Virus record (IMG/VR): IMGVR_UViG_3300012271_000026
Location: 1-38,396 of that record
Direction: 5' to 3' (one strand)
From: a virus
Length of the DNA: 38,396 nucleotides
The stretch's first letter is position 1; each line of letters begins with the position of its first letter. The notes under the pieces were generated by a model, which worked only from the letters and a program-made list of their open reading frames with translations, was not told where the DNA came from and did no database searches. Positions 30,985 to 38,396 of the stretch are shown piece after piece. Made by a program: the position numbers and the translations under genes.

Positions 30985-32424
30985 TTATTCTGCCTTCGGA
31001 ACGGGGGTTGTTTTTTTCTCAGTTTCTTTCAGTGCGTCTTCTCTTGCTTTAGCTTCATCTCTTTGCCGTTTCTCCGCTGGTGTTTCTACTGGTTTTGCAG
31101 GTGTTTTATCTGCGCCCATAAGGTTCGTGAACCAACCTTCACCAACTCCGCCGAATGTGCCCTCATTAGCTAAATAGCCTGCCGCTCCCAGAGCTGCTGT
31201 GGAGAGATAAGGATGATTAGTAACCACATTACCACCACCGCCACCCATAGGTCCCATTTGATATCCGCCCATAGGTCCCATTTGATATCCGCCTCCGCCA
31301 CCACCTGAGAACATATTATATAATATATAAGCAGCTGTTGCAGATTTTATAGGGTTATTACCCACCCAGTTCCACATATCCCCTATTCTCTTGCCCCAGT
31401 CACCTAGTGTTCTCTCTGTTCCCGGAGGAAGGGCTTTCTCATTCTTACTATTAGCTTCGTTAATGAACGACTGCTCCTTATATAGAGAATCTTGTAATTC
31501 TTTTCTGGTTTCTCTCAGCCTGTTTATCTGGTCCAGAACGCCTGGTTGATCTTTACGGTTACTCATAGAATCTATTGCACTATTTACTTCCTCTAGTGAC
31601 GTAAGAACCTGCATTACCTTTTTATCATTACCATGTCCCATGGGGGAGGCTGTTTGGTCTACTATATCCTGAAAGTCCTTCTCACGTTTACTTACTCTTT
31701 TATTCACCTCGTAAATGCCAGGTTCATGATTACCTTGCTCGTAATCATCCCTATATAGACTATTAAGTCTGTCTACTTTGTTTACATACTGTTGACTATT
31801 TTCTTTATTTCCGAATCCTAAAGCATTCGATTTAGCCCACCAATAACGGAGTAGAGAATCGTCTTTTGTATCCTGTCTATCTGTTCCCAGATTCTGTGAA
31901 ACCAATCTTCTCCTGACAATCTCATCCTGATCTTTTTTAAGAGCCGCGTCAACTATAGGATCCTTCCATTCGCCTGTCTGGTAGATATTTTTCTTATCTG
32001 CTTTTAATTTGGCTATCCTGTCCTTGAAATATTTTATATTCTTTTCCCCACGCTGCTGTCTATTAGGATCAACACCACCTTTTTTACTTGCAAATTTCTG
32101 GGCATTCTTTAATCCTTCCTCATAATTAGACAACGTTGTTTTATATTTATCATCCCCTTTTTGTTGTAAGGATTTGGCTTTGGCCTCAGCAGGATTCATG
32201 GGCGTTAACAGTTTGTCTGCCTCATAAGCTACGTCCTGCTCTTCGGGCGTGTAAACAGGTTTAGGGGCTACACTGTCTATTAGGTCCATTTCCTCACTGT
32301 GGGACATCCCTGTTTTGCTCCTGTCTTCCGGAAGAAGCTTAGCGCCTATTGGTGAGACAACAGCAGCAGACTTCAACATATTCGCAGCTACTTTCTGCAT
32401 ATAAAATTCTTGCATATCTATCAT
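30985..32424 (-). CDS. Long coiled-coil virion protein with Gly/Met repeats
   Basis: This is a 479-residue protein with a good ribosome site (AGGAG). N-terminus MIDMQEFYMQKVAANMLKSA is amphipathic and tag-like. Residues 60-330 are charged helices and coiled coil (RIAKLKADKKNIYQTGEWK). Residues 340-375 carry a hydrophobic helix (IKSATAAYILYNMFSGGG), and GGYQMGPMGG is present twice. The last 45 residues are Lys/Glu-rich. It lies directly downstream of the portal gene. Possibly a head-neck or internal core protein, but no family is recognised. The Gly/Met repeats echo the portal C-terminus. Confidence 0.6.
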   Translation of the reverse strand: MIDMQEFYMQKVAANMLKSAAVVSPIGAKLLPEDRSKTGMSHSEEMDLIDSVAPKPVYTPEEQDVAYEADKLLTPMNPAEAKAKSLQQKGDDKYKTTLSNYEEGLKNAQKFASKKGGVDPNRQQRGEKNIKYFKDRIAKLKADKKNIYQTGEWKDPIVDAALKKDQDEIVRRRLVSQNLGTDRQDTKDDSLLRYWWAKSNALGFGNKENSQQYVNKVDRLNSLYRDDYEQGNHEPGIYEVNKRVSKREKDFQDIVDQTASPMGHGNDKKVMQVLTSLEEVNSAIDSMSNRKDQPGVLDQINRLRETRKELQDSLYKEQSFINEANSKNEKALPPGTERTLGDWGKRIGDMWNWVGNNPIKSATAAYILYNMFSGGGGGGYQMGPMGGYQMGPMGGGGGNVVTNHPYLSTAALGAAGYLANEGTFGGVGEGWFTNLMGADKTPAKPVETPAEKRQRDEAKAREDALKETEKKTTPVPKAE

Positions 32425-32479
32425 TATAAAACTCCTAAAATATTTATATTAAAATAACACTTAAAACGCCGTGATTCAA

Positions 32480-34291
32480 CTACTGGGCAGCTCCCGGAAG
32501 AGGTATTTGTCCAGCTCTTGTCATATTAAGTCCGTTCTGTGCTGCAGCTGTTTCCAGTTTCTGCAGTTTCTGCTTAACAAGCGCATGCAATGTTTCATCA
32601 GTTTTACCAAGCTGGATAAGAGTGGACTTCCTTGTGGAAGGATCCATCTGCATAATTTCCTGAGCCTGTTGCTCAGCCTGCATATCCATATCATCCAGAG
32701 TAGCATCACCACCCGGTCCTGGCAAAGGCCCACCTCCGGGTGCCGGGGCACCACCGCCTCCGCCCTGCATCATAGATGGATCACCCGGTGCACCCCCGCC
32801 CTGTGCCAGAGGTGTATCCATAGCACCTTGCATTTCACCCGCAAGAGCTGCATCTCTCTGTGACTCCATCATCTTATTATCAAACATCTGCTGTTCGTCT
32901 ATTATACGATCGATCTCATCCTCGTAATCAATACCGAAAGGACTAAGAGCTGTTTTATTGGATACTTTGTTGGAAGACAGCATCTGAAGTTTTACTTCCT
33001 TAGTCTTCTCATCTTCAAACACAGAGGACCGGATATATTTAATTCTGACATTTTCCCACATCTTTTTCTCACTCAACTCATTACTTACCCATATGAGAAA
33101 GTCTTCCAGCTGATTGAAAAATACACCATGCTGACGCTCGAATATACGAAGTCCTATAGGCGGTCCGGCAGCCTGTAGATTAGATACGAAGAATTCCTGA
33201 GGTATGCCCAGTGTATTAAATAATGTCTCCAGAGTATATTTAAGAAGGTCTACCGGTGCTAGTTGCTTAGCTTCGCCCCCTACAGCCTGATAAGTGACAG
33301 GGTAGGGTATAGAGTGGATAATAGTGGGATTCGCTCTCTGTGCCGCTATCATGCTCTCCACAGAGCGCATGAACTGTCCGGCATCAATATCAAGCAAAGG
33401 ATCATTCTCAGGTCCGCCTTTGGAAGGTGACAGAAATCTGAAAGGAATAAGATAGTCGATGAGGATAGCCTCGTTGTATCGTTTGAGAAGATTAAGCATA
33501 ACAACCTGATCAAAAGCAGCTAGAAATGGAGGTATTCCCCATCCTTTTAGTTTACCTTTGAGGGATGAGATACCTTCGTACTTCATATGCTTTAGACGAT
33601 TATTCTCAAATTTAATGCGTTTATTTTTAATAACACTTTGTATAATCTTCCAGGGAGTGTTCTCCATATAAATTTTATCACCGCGCTTAATAGCCCCCAG
33701 AACATCACCGTTCGGGGTATAGAAATATTGGCAGTCCTCAGTCATCTGGTTATACTCAATGTGTATATCCCTGGGGTTCCATCGTAGAATTTTATAGCTC
33801 TCTTCTCTGCGTTTAGTATCACGGCGCTTGAACACAACATGTTTTTTACAGGAGAGGCATACTCCCTTGAACGATCCTCTGGTGTCGAAAGTATAATCAA
33901 CACGACTTATAGGAAAGGCTGCATGACATTTAGGACAATGTAATATACGGTCAAAAGGCACGTGAAACGAAAGGAAACAGTTACCGTATATGAAGATATC
34001 TTTACCTACATCATAAGATGTTTTCATTATACCCAGATCTTCTTTCAGGTAATCTTTATATTTTTTCTTTATTTCGTGACCTTTCACACCGGACACTTCA
34101 ATATCCACCAGGAAATAGCTGATAATTTTATTAATGGCCTGGGAATATTCACCGCATTTATTCCACATCCATTCTCCCCAGTCGAACAATTCATTGACAG
34201 TGGAAGGTAAGGGTAATCTTGAATATGATGACAAAGCGTTTATTGACTTGCTCTTAGTATCACTGAAATTATCATGAGAGTTATTCTGCAT
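32480..34291 (-). CDS. Portal protein with zinc-ribbon insertion
   Basis: This is a 603-residue protein with ribosome site AAGGAG. It opens the main head operon after a terminator. Residues 35-115 have helices and IYGNCFLSFHVPF, like the wing/clip part of portal proteins. Residues 119-148 carry two CxxC pairs (C119, C122, C145, C148). After 150 come WNPRDIHIEYN and later LEDFLIWVSNEL, followed by a helical region to 460, consistent with stem and crown helices. The C-terminal 110 residues are Met/Gly/Pro-rich then helical. It is the best portal candidate by size, order and helical pattern. The portal forms the 12-subunit ring through which DNA passes and binds terminase. The zinc ribbon is unusual for portals I know. 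Confidence 0.78.
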   Translation of the reverse strand: MQNNSHDNFSDTKSKSINALSSYSRLPLPSTVNELFDWGEWMWNKCGEYSQAINKIISYFLVDIEVSGVKGHEIKKKYKDYLKEDLGIMKTSYDVGKDIFIYGNCFLSFHVPFDRILHCPKCHAAFPISRVDYTFDTRGSFKGVCLSCKKHVVFKRRDTKRREESYKILRWNPRDIHIEYNQMTEDCQYFYTPNGDVLGAIKRGDKIYMENTPWKIIQSVIKNKRIKFENNRLKHMKYEGISSLKGKLKGWGIPPFLAAFDQVVMLNLLKRYNEAILIDYLIPFRFLSPSKGGPENDPLLDIDAGQFMRSVESMIAAQRANPTIIHSIPYPVTYQAVGGEAKQLAPVDLLKYTLETLFNTLGIPQEFFVSNLQAAGPPIGLRIFERQHGVFFNQLEDFLIWVSNELSEKKMWENVRIKYIRSSVFEDEKTKEVKLQMLSSNKVSNKTALSPFGIDYEDEIDRIIDEQQMFDNKMMESQRDAALAGEMQGAMDTPLAQGGGAPGDPSMMQGGGGGAPAPGGGPLPGPGGDATLDDMDMQAEQQAQEIMQMDPSTRKSTLIQLGKTDETLHALVKQKLQKLETAAAQNGLNMTRAGQIPLPGAAQ

Positions 34292-34408
34292 TAAAGCTCC
34301 TTTTTATACAGTGTTATGTCTGCATCCTCCGCAACCAGCCCACTGAAATACACTAAACCGGATAATTAATAAGATACTACTCCGTAGGGATAAAATCCAG
34401 TGATTAAT
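34292..34408 (-). other. Gap before the portal gene; no clear promoter
   Basis: 117 bases between the terminator and the portal start. No copy of the 16-bp palindrome is present. Weak TTTATC and TATTAA boxes 17 bases apart exist near 34371-34400, but they match consensus poorly. Only the portal ribosome site (AAGGAG) is certain. Confidence 0.3.
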
Positions 34409-34431
34409 AAAAAAAGCCGCCCGAAGGCGGC
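34409..34431 (-). terminator. Rho-independent terminator with TTCG loop
   Basis: On the minus strand GCCGCC-TTCG-GGCGGC (34416-34431) is followed by T (34409-34415). It is 55 bases past the stop of the tagged 60-residue gene and ends the upstream unit before the portal operon. Confidence 0.95.
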
Positions 34432-34485
34432 AGGGAAATGAGAGGAGGTCTCAATTATATACGTGTCAGGCTGTTAAAATATTAC

Positions 34486-34668
34486 TCAACCCCCAGTACC
34501 TGTCTCCTTTAGTACCTTGTCATACTTGGCCCAGCCCTTTACAGGAATCTTATGCAGCTCAGGCGTATGTCCCACTGCTGGATTTTTTTTATCAGCAGAA
34601 GCCTCTTTCTGCATAACATATTCCATACTGTTAAAAGTGTAGCCGTCTAGAAAAGCAATCTTATTCAT
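34486..34668 (-). CDS. Tagged 60-residue protein
   Basis: A small protein starting MNKIAFLDGYTFNSMEYVMQ, with a good ribosome site (AGGAG). The tag variant is followed by MQKEASADKK, and then a polar tail (PELHKIPVKGWAKYDKVLKE) ending in Gly. No fold or motif can be named. Being last before a terminator and carrying the tag suggests a short cargo or internal peptide. The gene is short but the ribosome site and tag make it likely real. Confidence 0.65.
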   Translation of the reverse strand: MNKIAFLDGYTFNSMEYVMQKEASADKKNPAVGHTPELHKIPVKGWAKYDKVLKETGTGG

Positions 34669-34669
34669 T

Positions 34670-35290
34670 CTATTCTCCTATTAATAATAATACTGTTGTT
34701 TTTACTTTTTGACTTTTCATATTAAATGTTATTCCCGGAGAAATAACTCTGTAAACTTTATCTTCTATTTTAAGATCAAAAGGTTCGTCTGATTCAGGCG
34801 GTGAATATGAAAACTCAGATTTTATATCTTCCACGAGTATAATATATATCTCATTAAGGTATACATCAAGATAAACCATATTAATTTTTCCGAAAGACCC
34901 AGCGAAAGTAACCTTAGCAGCGGGTTTTCTGGATTCCTCTCTAACCACAGGCTGTTCTACTGCTTTCTTGCTTTTCCTTCCTGTCTTCTTGGTTACTACT
35001 TCTTCCTCTTCTTCTTCTTTGTCTACTTTCAGGCTTATAGGTTTCTGCGGTTTCTTCTCAGCTATCTTAACGAATGATCCACCGGAAGGTTCAAAAACCT
35101 CCGCACCCACCGGACGCATAGGATTGACTTCTTTATGTCGTCTTCTCTCTATTTCGTCATCATCATCGTCATCATCATCGTCCAGGCCGCTGGTGTATCT
35201 TTTGACAACCACCTTAGTTTCCGCTTCTTCCTCGTCTGTCTGATCATCCAGAGTTATGAACTCCTCACTATAAATAGCGTCTCCTGCCAT
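34670..35290 (-). CDS. Acidic protein with poly-Asp stretch and beta-rich C-terminus
   Basis: This is a 206-residue protein with ribosome site CGGAGG. Residues 12-30 are acidic (DDQTDEEEAETKVV), followed by SGLDDDDDDDDDEIE, encoded by a GAT/GAC run at about 35160-35185. Residues 60-130 are mixed Lys/Glu (KKTGRKSKKAVEQ). Residues 132-206 are beta-rich (VYLDVYLNEIYIILVEDI, DKVYRVISPGITFNMK), probably a compact domain. The layout is an arm plus a folded part. No family recognised; one possibility is a head-tail connector accessory. The stop is 1 base upstream of the tagged 60-residue start. Confidence 0.58.
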   Translation of the reverse strand: MAGDAIYSEEFITLDDQTDEEEAETKVVVKRYTSGLDDDDDDDDDEIERRRHKEVNPMRPVGAEVFEPSGGSFVKIAEKKPQKPISLKVDKEEEEEEVVTKKTGRKSKKAVEQPVVREESRKPAAKVTFAGSFGKINMVYLDVYLNEIYIILVEDIKSEFSYSPPESDEPFDLKIEDKVYRVISPGITFNMKSQKVKTTVLLLIGE

Positions 35291-35316
35291 AGTATACCTC
35301 CGCGTTAACTATGTTA

Positions 35317-36387
35317 TTAATTTCCGTAATTATATCCTGCCATATATCCGCCACCCTTGATTGCCTGCCTGGCCATAGCAGGGGAATAACTGTTATCAGG
35401 CCCATAATAATTAAGCGCCGCCGTTCCTTTGTTACCAGCGTCCATTAAACCTTTATTGTTAGTTATTAACCCTCCGAGAGTCAGAGCTAAGGGAGACATA
35501 CGTATCATAGATACAGCGTCCATAGGGTCAGCCCACTGGTAAAATTTATGTCCTTCGGGGGAATGTAGGGCGTCGTATGCTGGTATTATATCATTAGCAG
35601 GTCCTTTTCCTGTAAGTATTTTTTTATAAGCCTTGTCGCCTTCTATCATTTTAAAACCGCCGGTACCTTTACCGAGTACACCTTCTATAGCACCTGAAGC
35701 TACGTGGCGCTGATTACGTATTGTTTTAATTTTATCTGTCCATATCTTCTTCATAGCCTTAAGTTCTTCAGGGGATTTAAACCATGTAGATGGACTTAGG
35801 GCTAGTTTCCTGCCTTGTCCCAACTTCTTTCCCGCTCCTACAAGTCCTGGAATATCTTTGGATCTCACGGTGGCTTTACCCGCCTGCCAGAAAGCATTAG
35901 GTACTTTGCTGAGTGTCCCTGCTTTTCTAGCTTTATTTACGAAAGAGAACAGTTTGGGTAACTTTTTTGCTACACCTACACCTGGGAGTATGCCCAGTGT
36001 GTCAAAAGCCATAGCAGGAAGCCTCTTAGCAGCACCCCCTATATTACCATGGAGCACATCACCAGCACCCCCTATAACATTCTTACCCAGATCATATGCA
36101 CTCCACGCACTGAAAGGAATAGCAGCGGCTGCGGCTAATGCAGACAGCATACCCACAAGTGCCTGCTTCTCCATATAGGAAAGCTTCTCCATCTCAGCCT
36201 GTTTATTCATACCATCTTCAGATATATATGAAGAAATCTTATCCATACCCAGGTCTATGAATTCCTCGTAGGATTCACTGCCTGCCTGTATAAGTTCGGC
36301 TACTGTTACGCCGTTGGATTCAGCGGCCTGTTTAATTATATCAGGAACAAAATCCTGCCGCATCTGACTTATTATATCTTTATTCAT
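35317..36387 (-). CDS. Hydrophobic Gly/Ala-rich virion protein
   Basis: A GTG is available at 36399, but ATG at 36387 is 8 bases behind AGGTGA and is the better start (356 residues). Residues 1-60 are helical (MNKDIISQMRQDFVPDIIK), then MNKQAEMEKLSYMEKQALV, an internal segment resembling the tag motifs. Residues 80-105 form a hydrophobic helix (MLSALAAAAAIPFSAWSAY), and 110-160 are Gly/Ala-rich. The C-terminus is Gly/Tyr-rich (GGYMAGYNYGN). It overlaps the 2H phosphoesterase stop by 8 bases. Probably a virion or ejected protein. No family recognised. Confidence 0.58.
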   Translation of the reverse strand: MNKDIISQMRQDFVPDIIKQAAESNGVTVAELIQAGSESYEEFIDLGMDKISSYISEDGMNKQAEMEKLSYMEKQALVGMLSALAAAAAIPFSAWSAYDLGKNVIGGAGDVLHGNIGGAAKRLPAMAFDTLGILPGVGVAKKLPKLFSFVNKARKAGTLSKVPNAFWQAGKATVRSKDIPGLVGAGKKLGQGRKLALSPSTWFKSPEELKAMKKIWTDKIKTIRNQRHVASGAIEGVLGKGTGGFKMIEGDKAYKKILTGKGPANDIIPAYDALHSPEGHKFYQWADPMDAVSMIRMSPLALTLGGLITNNKGLMDAGNKGTAALNYYGPDNSYSPAMARQAIKGGGYMAGYNYGN

Positions 36388-36901
36388 ATTTATTATCACC
36401 TAAAGTTAATCTAATCTTATCAGCTTGGAACTCTTTACCCTTCAGCATTCTCTCCAGAGCTTTATATTTTTCCAGTTTAGAACCTTTCTTAAGATAAGCC
36501 ACAGAAACATGAGGGTTATAATCTTTAAATGTCTTTCCAGGAATACCTATCTCCTTTTCGATCTGCTTATGTATTCTTTGCAGATCCTCGCTGTCCACAT
36601 CAAACTTGAGTACATCACTATCTGGGTTTTGGAACATATTAAGACCCCCCAGTTTTATCCGGGCGCCCCTGGGAAGCTTTAATAACTGAGATACTTTATC
36701 TTCAGGGAGCTCTTTGTCAAGACCGAAAGCAACAGTTATATGAGGATCTCTTTCTATGCCGTCTTCGGCCAGATCGTCAGGACGTATGTAACGGTGGAGC
36801 AATCTCAGACGTGCTCTGAGCTCCGGCGGTACATTAACACCCAACCACCCTTCGTGAGTGGTTCCTGATGCCAGTTTAATAAGCATTTCGACTAAACGCA
36901 T
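36380..36901 (-). CDS. 2H phosphoesterase (LigT/2'-5' RNA ligase-like)
   Basis: This is a 173-residue protein, the usual size for the superfamily. Two H-x-T/S-x motifs are visible, DPHITVAFGL (about 52-61) and YNPHVSVAYL (about 128-137), spaced as in two-lobed 2H phosphoesterases, where the paired His act on 2',3'-cyclic or 2'-5' phosphodiester bonds. Helices and beta strands alternate around them. Phage members include enzymes that cleave cyclic oligonucleotide signals (Acb1, anti-CBASS). Whether this one does so cannot be told. Alternatives are RNA end processing or tRNA repair. The start uses GGGGAC upstream, 2 bases after the tagged gene's stop. Confidence 0.88.
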   Translation of the reverse strand: MRLVEMLIKLASGTTHEGWLGVNVPPELRARLRLLHRYIRPDDLAEDGIERDPHITVAFGLDKELPEDKVSQLLKLPRGARIKLGGLNMFQNPDSDVLKFDVDSEDLQRIHKQIEKEIGIPGKTFKDYNPHVSVAYLKKGSKLEKYKALERMLKGKEFQADKIRLTLGDNKYE

Positions 36902-36902
36902 A

Positions 36903-37199
36903 TCAGTCCCCTGTTCTGGAATCCGTCATAGTTTCAGGTACATCATCTTTGGAAGCGCTTGTTATAGCCGCTGCTAAAGTCTGCTGCTTAGTAGGTTTAT
37001 CTGCGTAAACAGAATTAACCTTAGGTTTGTCGGGAGCATTCTCTACAGTTTTCTCTTTCTCAGTCTTACCTGCGTATACCCCATAATCTCCTTCAAGTAT
37101 TCCGGAAACGGCGTCGTCTGCGTTCTCTTCCGCAGGTACTACAAAATCTTCTTCAGACAGCTTAAGTAGATACCCTTCTAAAAAGGCAATCTTATTCAT
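36903..37199 (-). CDS. Tagged small acidic protein
   Basis: This is a 98-residue protein beginning MNKIAFLEGYLLKLSEED, with ribosome site GGGAG. The remainder is acidic and polar (AEENADDAVSGILEGDYG) and probably disordered; no catalytic motif. It sits between a partial gene and the 2H phosphoesterase. The complete tag with conserved FLEGY suggests the same targeting as the metalloprotease and other tagged proteins. Function otherwise unknown. Confidence 0.65.
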   Translation of the reverse strand: MNKIAFLEGYLLKLSEEDFVVPAEENADDAVSGILEGDYGVYAGKTEKEKTVENAPDKPKVNSVYADKPTKQQTLAAAITSASKDDVPETMTDSRTGD

Positions 37200-37200
37200 A

Positions 37201-38396
37201 TTATCTCCCGTTCATGGCTAATGCGTTATTTTTTGCTTCATTCTTCTGTGACTGTACAACAGAGTTATCTTTAACACGCTGTTTTGCATATTTATCAGAC
37301 TCCGCTATAGGTCTGTTTTTTCTGGCACTGGTTACTGCATTGCCTCTAAGGACACCTGGGCTATGAGCACCTGTAGGGTTCCAACCGTTTATCGCCACTG
37401 CCTGTTTACTGGCAGGTAATCCCATTTTGCCTGCATTCAGATTACTTTTCATTTGCTGGGTTTTCTGGTTGGAGGCTATACGTCTGTTGTTCATACCTTC
37501 TTCTTCTCCCAGCATTGATTTATAATTACTTGAAGGTCTAGGCATAGCTCCGTTATTCAGGATGTCAGTTACACGATCATCGACACCTTGGAGACGTTTG
37601 TTTTCCGCCCTCAGCTGTTCAATGGTCTTGTTCTGCCCTTTACCTATAGCCTGATTTCTCTGCTGGGCTATACTGGCGCTTTGTTCAGGTGTAATAGTAG
37701 CGTTCCTATTAACTACAGTATTATCGCCTGCTACCTGAGGTGCTGGTTCGTTTATTTTATTCTTAGCTCTCCAGTCGGCCATCTGCTGTACACCCTCTGA
37801 TTCTAAGCGGGCGTCTCTCTTAGCTGCGTGTTGTGCTATCTTATTAGAATCGTATGCTCGTTTACCTTCCACCCATTCTTTATAACCGCGCTGTCCCGCC
37901 ATCATAGGAGGTGTGTTTGTTTCGTATATCGAATTACCTTGTGCTATCTGGTTATGTTCTCCAGGTGTCATTTCTCTAGCAGGTCCCTCAGGCAGGGGTA
38001 TAGTAGGAATACTTATAGCATCATTGGATGTTATTGTTCTACCTGGTGTGACGTCATTACCAGTAGCATTATCAGTCATAGAAAGTCCCAGATCTGCGTT
38101 AGCTCCTGTGTCTACAATTTGGGGAGCTGTTGGTTGTGTCCCTACTTCGCTACTGGAAGGTGAAGCTATTTCGTCAGGTTTGGTACCTGCCTGTGCGTTA
38201 GGATCATAAGCTACGCTCTGCTCTGCTTTCGCTCGGGCGTCAAGAGATACCGGATTCATAGTACCGTAAGTCATGCCGTCATTAATATCAGTATTCTCAT
38301 TGATATATTTCTCAGGGGTAGCTGCTACCTGTTGCCCTGGTTCTATACCTCTTACAAAGTCTCCCCAACCATTAGGATCATCATTCTGCTGAGTAG
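37201..38396 (-). CDS. Asn/Gln-rich virion-like protein, 5' end cut by the window edge
   Basis: The frame is open from the window edge to TAA at 37201. ATG at 38274 has no ribosome site and the frame continues upstream through 40 more codons (TQQNDDPNGWGDFVRGIEPG), so the gene starts outside the window. The visible part is polar, low in hydrophobic residues, Asn/Gln/Ala-rich, with a coiled-coil stretch (QNKTIEQLRAENKRLQGVDD) and basic C-terminus. No motif. Probably a long structural linker or core component. It is the first gene seen of the upstream unit. Confidence 0.62.
   Translation of the reverse strand, partial: TQQNDDPNGWGDFVRGIEPGQQVAATPEKYINENTDINDGMTYGTMNPVSLDARAKAEQSVAYDPNAQAGTKPDEIASPSSSEVGTQPTAPQIVDTGANADLGLSMTDNATGNDVTPGRTITSNDAISIPTIPLPEGPAREMTPGEHNQIAQGNSIYETNTPPMMAGQRGYKEWVEGKRAYDSNKIAQHAAKRDARLESEGVQQMADWRAKNKINEPAPQVAGDNTVVNRNATITPEQSASIAQQRNQAIGKGQNKTIEQLRAENKRLQGVDDRVTDILNNGAMPRPSSNYKSMLGEEEGMNNRRIASNQKTQQMKSNLNAGKMGLPASKQAVAINGWNPTGAHSPGVLRGNAVTSARKNRPIAESDKYAKQRVKDNSVVQSQKNEAKNNALAMNGR

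Noticed and set aside
35160-35186. GAT/GAC trinucleotide run as an unstable repeat element
   Set aside because: It is a short poly-Asp coding tract in a low-complexity arm; nothing suggests more than ordinary composition.
1-38396. Stop-codon recoding, as in some gut megaphages
   Set aside because: TAG ends the 657-residue gene at 10969, TGA ends the polymerase fusion at 21510, TAA ends most others, and the exteins read without internal stops.

Overview
The window looks like part of the virion module of a large tailed double-stranded DNA phage (Caudoviricetes, probably a jumbo phage). Every gene I can support is on the minus strand. The genes are tightly packed, often with 4-20 base overlaps, and most have an AGGAG-type ribosome binding site. 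TAA, TAG and TGA all end genes, so there is no sign of stop-codon recoding. I see no tRNA, rRNA, CRISPR array or insertion sequence. The host cannot be told from the sequence.

Layout in the direction of transcription (right to left). (1) 38396-34486: a 5'-truncated Asn/Gln-rich protein, a small tagged protein, a 2H phosphoesterase (LigT-like), two virion-like proteins and another tagged protein, closed by a GCCGCC-TTCG-GGCGGC terminator. (2) 34291-6192, a long operon: portal protein with an inserted zinc ribbon; a group of glycine/alanine-rich proteins with membrane-like segments; small proteins sharing the N-terminus MNKLAFLEGYMSK; the RNA polymerase genes beta-N and a beta-C/beta'-N fusion; a tagged HELGH metalloprotease; a 1088-residue protein with a glycosyltransferase-like domain; a Pro/Met/Ala repeat protein; beta'-C; a large unknown protein; a protein with a LuxR-like helix-turn-helix; and the prohead protease. 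(3) 6098-3094: scaffold/core protein, coiled-coil protein, a collagen-tailed capsid accessory protein and the major capsid protein, with a terminator. (4) 2923-1: an acidic protein with its own terminator, a small beta-rich protein, and a beta-helix tail fibre or tailspike that runs off the left edge.

The most unusual system is the multisubunit RNA polymerase. It is cut into three polypeptides at unusual points: the beta N-terminal lobe, the rest of beta fused to the N-terminal half of beta', and a separate C-terminal half of beta'. Its place between the portal and prohead protease genes suggests an enzyme packaged in the capsid, although this is an inference. Three LAGLIDADG-type inteins interrupt the fusion, beta'-C and the prohead protease, each at a highly conserved functional site.

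A second signal is a 10-13 residue N-terminal tag (M-N/S-K-L/I-A-F/Y-L/I-E/D/Q-G-Y) on six otherwise unrelated proteins, including the metalloprotease. It recalls the capsid-targeting sequences of T4 internal head proteins and may mark cargo for packaging and delivery. A 70-bp direct repeat spanning a tag start and a 40-residue chimeric gene suggest that tags spread by recombination. A third signal is a perfect 16-bp palindrome, GTCGTATATATACGAC, found three times with conserved flanks. It lies directly upstream of sigma70-like promoter elements before the scaffold and acidic-protein genes, and may be a phage regulatory site.
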